20,324 nt of DNA. Source: Nitrosomonas sp. Lineage in GTDB: Bacteria; Pseudomonadota; Gammaproteobacteria; Burkholderiales; Nitrosomonadaceae. The notes under the pieces are model-generated. The model was given only the letters and a program-made list of their open reading frames with translations, did no database searches and was not told where the DNA came from. Below, piece by piece: positions 15,275-20,324 of the stretch (the first letter of the stretch is position 1; every line of letters starts with the position of its first letter). The translations under genes were made by a program, and so were the position numbers. Location: contig DOOY01000315.1 in assembly GCA_003514765.1 (NCBI GenBank), positions 1 through 20,324 on the forward strand, written 5' to 3'.

Positions 15275-16624
15275 TTATCCCCGCAGCATGGCATTTATCT
15301 GCTGCAACACTTCCTCATCGAGCTCGCCCGCTTCTGCGCTCAGTCGCAGTCTTGACATTAAATAGTTGTGGTAGGCCTTGGCCAGATCACGCCGGGCGGA
15401 ATACAGTTGTTGTTGCGCGTTGAGCACGTCAACTTCGGTCCGGACGCCGACCTCCTGTCCCAGCATGGTTGAATCGAGTTGGCTTTGGCTGGAAACCAGC
15501 GCCTGCTTTAACGCTTTAACCTGAGCAATGCCGTTGGTAACATTCAAATACTGTTGGCGTGCTTGAATCGTGGTGTTGCGGCGAATGTTTTCCAGATCAT
15601 GCCGTGCGCGTTCCTGATTAGCCAGCGCTTCACGTACCCTGGATTGCGTACCGCCACCCTGAAATAATGGCAAATTCAGTTGCAGGCCGATTGATTTGGA
15701 GGTCAGGTCAATGCCGCGCCCTGTAATCGCTGCACCGACACCGGTCTGGTCAGTGTATTGCGCAACCAGATCCACTGTCGGGTAATGTTGCGACCAGGTT
15801 TTTTTGACTTCCTTGCTGGCCAATTCATATGCAGCCTGCTGAATTTTTAATGCAAAGTTTTTTTCTTCAGCGGCGATAACCCACTCTTCCATGCTGCCGT
15901 AGCGCAGCGCGGGAAGATCGGTAGAAATTTGATGTGTACGGGCAAGTTGTTCCGGGAAACGATTAATAATTCCTTGTAGCGTACGTTTTCGTACTTCCAG
16001 TGCATTGCGTGCGGCAATTTCCTGGGATATTGTCAAATCAAAACGCGCCTGGGCCTCATTGGTATCGACAATGGTTGCAACACCTACTTCAAAATTGCGC
16101 TTGGCCTGTTCCAGCTGCATAAGTATGGCTTCTTTTTGAGCCTCTGCGACTTCAACATCCACTTGTGCATCGAGCACGTCAAAATAAGCCTGAGCGACGC
16201 GCAAAATTAAATCTTGTGCAGCGACAACAAACTCCGATTCGGCTCTGGATACTTCGGTTTTGGATTGTGAATAGATTACAAAATTTTCAAAACGAATCAA
16301 TGGCTGTGTTGCGGATATGGTAACGCCACGGTTGTTAATCGTTACTGCCGGACCCAGTGTGGTGTCTACTTCCTGAACTTGACGCACCGCTGACAAATTG
16401 ATATTTGGCAGCAGTCCTGCCCTGCCCTGTGCAGTTTTTTCCTGTGCGGCCCGATAAGCCGCCCGTGCAGACTGGTACTGTGCATCCTTTTCCAATGCTT
16501 CCTGATAGATGTCCATCAGATTTGCAGCGCTCACCATGGAACTGATTGTTACACTTGATAAAAGCAGCAAGAACGTGACAGATAAAATGAGTGAAAAAGA
16601 GGTTTTGCGCAAGACTTTGATCAT
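15275..16624 (-). CDS. tolC: TolC-family outer-membrane efflux/secretion channel
   Basis: The 449-residue product has an export signal (about 1–33, ending MVSA) and then NLMDIYQEALEKDAQYQSARAAYRAAQEK, the classic first helix of TolC proteins. The second repeat, FALKIQQAAYELASKEVKKTWSQHYPTVDL, matches the internal duplication of the family. TSKSIGLQLNLPLFQGGGTQSRVREA is the second beta-strand region, and GVRTEVDVLNAQQQLYSARRDLAKAYHNYLMSRL is the closing helix. TolC forms a trimeric tunnel through the outer membrane and periplasm for RND and ABC pumps and type I secretion. No pump genes are in the window. I start at the ATG at 16624, where the signal begins. An upstream TTG at 16708 would overlap the previous stop and add a non-signal extension. 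It follows the methyltransferase-like gene by 80 bases. Confidence 0.93.
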   Translation of the reverse strand: MIKVLRKTSFSLILSVTFLLLLSSVTISSMVSAANLMDIYQEALEKDAQYQSARAAYRAAQEKTAQGRAGLLPNINLSAVRQVQEVDTTLGPAVTINNRGVTISATQPLIRFENFVIYSQSKTEVSRAESEFVVAAQDLILRVAQAYFDVLDAQVDVEVAEAQKEAILMQLEQAKRNFEVGVATIVDTNEAQARFDLTISQEIAARNALEVRKRTLQGIINRFPEQLARTHQISTDLPALRYGSMEEWVIAAEEKNFALKIQQAAYELASKEVKKTWSQHYPTVDLVAQYTDQTGVGAAITGRGIDLTSKSIGLQLNLPLFQGGGTQSRVREALANQERARHDLENIRRNTTIQARQQYLNVTNGIAQVKALKQALVSSQSQLDSTMLGQEVGVRTEVDVLNAQQQLYSARRDLAKAYHNYLMSRLRLSAEAGELDEEVLQQINAMLRG

Positions 16625-16704
16625 AAAAAACGACAGATAGCCTTTGAAATTCCCGTAGCAAAAAACATCATCTTCGCGAAATTTGTTTACAGCAAGGTTG
16701 GAAG

Positions 16705-17388
16705 TCAAAAGGTAAACCTGCTTGTTTGCGCTGCATTAATCAGTGCGGGCGTACAAGTTTCAAACAATTTTGTGACAGTGAATTCGCCGGGAGCGGTACA
16801 GGTAATCAATTCAGCATCCATCACGGGATCTTCGCCGACAATAGCAAACAAACGGCCGCCGGTATTCAGACTGTTTTTGAAACTATCCGGCAACACCGGC
16901 GTAGATGCTGTCACAACGATGACATCGTATGGTTCATGTTTTGACCAGCCATGTGCGGCATCGCCTAATTCCAGGGTCACATTGGTAATGTTGTGCGCTT
17001 TCAGATTGGTTTCGGCCATGTTTTTAAATTCCGGGATAATTTCAACGCTGTAAACATGTGCGCCGAGCTGCGCCAGTAATGCTGTCATATAACCGGTACC
17101 AGCGCCGATTTCGAGGATTTTATCTGTTTTTTTGATATGCAGTTCCTGAAGAATGCGTGCTTCCATTTTGGGTGCGAGCATCACCTGTCCATGACCCAGT
17201 GGAATTTCCATATCGACAAACGCCGCGTAACGACAGGCGTCCGGCATAAATTCCTCACGGTGTATTTTATACAACAAGTCAAGCACTTCGTCATCCAGCA
17301 CATACCATGTGCGAATTTGCTGGGATATCATGTTCAACCGGTTTTCTTCGATTGTTGCTTCAGGATTCAATTCTGTGTTCATATCCAT
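16705..17388 (-). CDS. Protein-L-isoaspartate O-methyltransferase-like protein with altered active-site motif
   Basis: The 227-residue product has the PIMT fold. The N-terminal segment MISQQIRTWYVLDDEVLDLLYKIHREEFMP, MEIPLGHGQ, and the SAM-binding motif ILEIGAGTGYMTALLAQLG (91–109) with acidic E117 are all visible. YDVIVVTASTPVLP matches motif II. True PIMTs repair isoaspartyl residues and carry a T-I-S-x-P active-site segment right after GHGQ. Here that segment is VMLAP (69–73), so the repair activity is uncertain. The gene order with tolC downstream and thiC divergent suggests it belongs to a conserved betaproteobacterial subgroup (inference). The ATG at 17388 or the one at 17382 could be the start, and neither has a good ribosome binding site. 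The 58-base gap to the riboswitch must hold both divergent promoters. Confidence 0.85.
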   Translation of the reverse strand: MDMNTELNPEATIEENRLNMISQQIRTWYVLDDEVLDLLYKIHREEFMPDACRYAAFVDMEIPLGHGQVMLAPKMEARILQELHIKKTDKILEIGAGTGYMTALLAQLGAHVYSVEIIPEFKNMAETNLKAHNITNVTLELGDAAHGWSKHEPYDVIVVTASTPVLPDSFKNSLNTGGRLFAIVGEDPVMDAELITCTAPGEFTVTKLFETCTPALINAAQTSRFTF

Positions 17389-17446
17389 TCAAATTAAAAA
17401 ATAATATACTTGCAATTATTTCACATTTCCATTAGCTTCACAGCAT

Positions 17447-17535
17447 CAGCTAGGGGTCCATTTCCTGAATTTTTGGAATTTTGGTGAGAAAGTCCCTTAT
17501 TACCTGACGCGGATAATGCCGCCGTAGGGAAGCTG
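17447..17535 (+). promoter_or_regulatory. TPP (thiamine pyrophosphate) riboswitch, THI element
   Basis: The aptamer core is clear. TGAGA lies at 17485–17489, and ACCTGA (17502–17507) is followed by GCGGATAATGCCGC and GTAGGGA. P1 is CAGCT/AGCTG (17447–17451 with 17531–17535). P2 uses GGGG with TCCC (17493–17496), and P3 pairs CCA and TTCC with GGAA and TGG. P3 runs straight into TGAGA, so the C of the usual CTGAGA is G here. The element controls thiC: when thiamine pyrophosphate binds, translation is expected to fall. TATACT at 17405–17410 is a possible -10 for this transcript. Confidence 0.95.
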
Positions 17536-17542
17536 GAGCTAG

Positions 17543-19474
<1,932 letters not shown>

Positions 19475-19524
19475 TAATATCAAAATATTACCTGATCAAT
19501 TAAGCGGGCTAAAATATATCCTGA

Positions 19525-20324
19525 ATGGACTTTATTGTATTATTTAAAGCGTTAATTCTTGGCATTGTTGAGGGATTGACTGAATTTCTGCCGATTTCTT
19601 CAACAGGTCATCTGATTCTGGTCGGTGATTTGCTGGATTTCAACAGTGATCGGGAAAAGGTTTTCATGATCGCAATCCAGTTGGGAGCGATTCTGGCTGT
19701 CTGTTGGGAATACCGCAAGAAAATAACCGAAGTCGTCATCGGTATTGGCTCAGACAAATCGGCCAATCGCTTTGTGTTGAACTTGCTCATTGCATTTATG
19801 CCCGCGGCCATTTTGGGTTTGCTGTTTATCGATGTGATCAAGCAGTATTTGTTTAACCCCTTATCCGTGGCCACGGCTCTGGTGATCGGCGGTATTGTGA
19901 TTTTGTGGGCGGAGCGGCGCGATCATCAAATTGAAGTCGAGCAAGTTGACGATATGGACTGGAAGCATGCGTTGAAAGTGGGTTGTGCACAATGCCTGGC
20001 ATTGATTCCGGGCACTTCCCGCTCGGGCGCAACCATCATCGGCGGCCTGCTGTTCGGCCTGTCGCGCAAAGCCGCCGCCGAGTTTTCCTTTTTTCTGGCA
20101 ATCCCCATCATGTTTGCCGCCACCTTTTATGATGTCTTCAAAAACCGCGCTATCCTGGAATTCGATGACATCGGCATGTTCGCCGTCGGTTTTGTCGCAG
20201 CATTCTTTAGCGCCCTTATCGCCGTGCGTGGCCTGATACGCTTCATCAGCAACCATGACTTTACGGTGTTTGCCTGGTACCGGATTATTTTTGGATGCGT
20301 GATATTGTTGACGGCTTATACGGG
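19525..20324 (+). CDS. uppP: Undecaprenyl-diphosphatase UppP/BacA (3' end cut off)
   Basis: The frame is open from the ATG at 19525 to the end of the window (266 codons), close to the usual length of about 270. The enzyme removes a phosphate from undecaprenyl diphosphate so the lipid can carry cell-wall precursors again; overexpression gives bacitracin resistance. The two family motifs are visible: [17 protein letters not shown] (16–32; E20, S26 and H29 match the E. coli active-site residues) and [10 protein letters not shown] (162–171; R166 matches E. coli R174). Several hydrophobic membrane helices surround them. No good Shine-Dalgarno lies before the start, so the leader may be very short. 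The 50-base gap after thiC holds only a small A/T-rich hairpin. Confidence 0.95.
   Translation, partial: MDFIVLFKALILGIVEGLTEFLPISSTGHLILVGDLLDFNSDREKVFMIAIQLGAILAVCWEYRKKITEVVIGIGSDKSANRFVLNLLIAFMPAAILGLLFIDVIKQYLFNPLSVATALVIGGIVILWAERRDHQIEVEQVDDMDWKHALKVGCAQCLALIPGTSRSGATIIGGLLFGLSRKAAAEFSFFLAIPIMFAATFYDVFKNRAILEFDDIGMFAVGFVAAFFSALIAVRGLIRFISNHDFTVFAWYRIIFGCVILLTAYT

Noticed and set aside
14844..15365. Small plus-strand frames across the RNase P RNA and the end of tolC
   Set aside because: They lie opposite a structured RNA and a convincing coding sequence.
19477..19493. A/T-only hairpin TAATAT/ATATTA after thiC
   Set aside because: Six weak A·T pairs are not enough for a terminator.

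Overview
This window looks like chromosome from a betaproteobacterium, most likely a Nitrosomonas-type (Nitrosomonadaceae) organism. That placement rests on the mixture of families and on the arrangement gltX–tRNA-Ala–tRNA-Glu, tolC–isoaspartyl-methyltransferase-like–thiC and class A rnpB. It is an inference; no database was searched. Most of the window is housekeeping sequence. I see no transposase, integrase, phage gene or CRISPR array.

Left part (1–5300): the end of a pncC/cinA-type amidohydrolase gene, then a minus-strand cluster (2538 to 449). The cluster encodes an exported trypsin-like protease, a stand-alone degenerate receiver protein and a NarL/LuxR-type regulator with a degenerate receiver. 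Next come gltX (glutamyl-tRNA synthetase) on the plus strand and two tRNA genes, Ala(GGC) and Glu(TTC), with a clear sigma-70 promoter. A minus-strand 2-oxoglutarate/Fe(II) oxygenase follows.

Middle (5300–13200): a 414-base non-coding stretch with a small palindrome leads into a gene for a secreted, very His/Tyr-rich small protein. A strong hairpin follows. Then a compact set encodes an exported PepSY-domain protein, an OmpR-type regulator and a PhoQ-like sensor kinase (stop/start overlap of 4 bases). A 1175-residue MscK/MscM-like mechanosensitive channel and an isoaspartyl peptidase/asparaginase complete the rightward run. This block looks like an envelope-stress module: a periplasmic modulator, a two-component system and an osmotic channel.

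Right part (13200–20324): a glutathione S-transferase-like gene broken by one missing base in a homopolymer, two small lipoprotein genes (YceK/YidQ-like and BamE-like), RNase P RNA on the minus strand, tolC, and an isoaspartyl-methyltransferase-like gene that lacks the usual active-site motif. Divergent from the last is thiC, with a TPP riboswitch and a Shine-Dalgarno-masking hairpin. The window ends inside uppP (undecaprenyl-diphosphatase).

The most unusual items are the pair of degenerate receiver proteins linked to a protease, the His-rich protein beside the PepSY/PhoPQ-like block, the PhoQ-like sensor lacking the acidic patch, the atypical methyltransferase, and the homopolymer frameshift in the GST-like gene. 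I did not find convincing evidence for a wholly new system.
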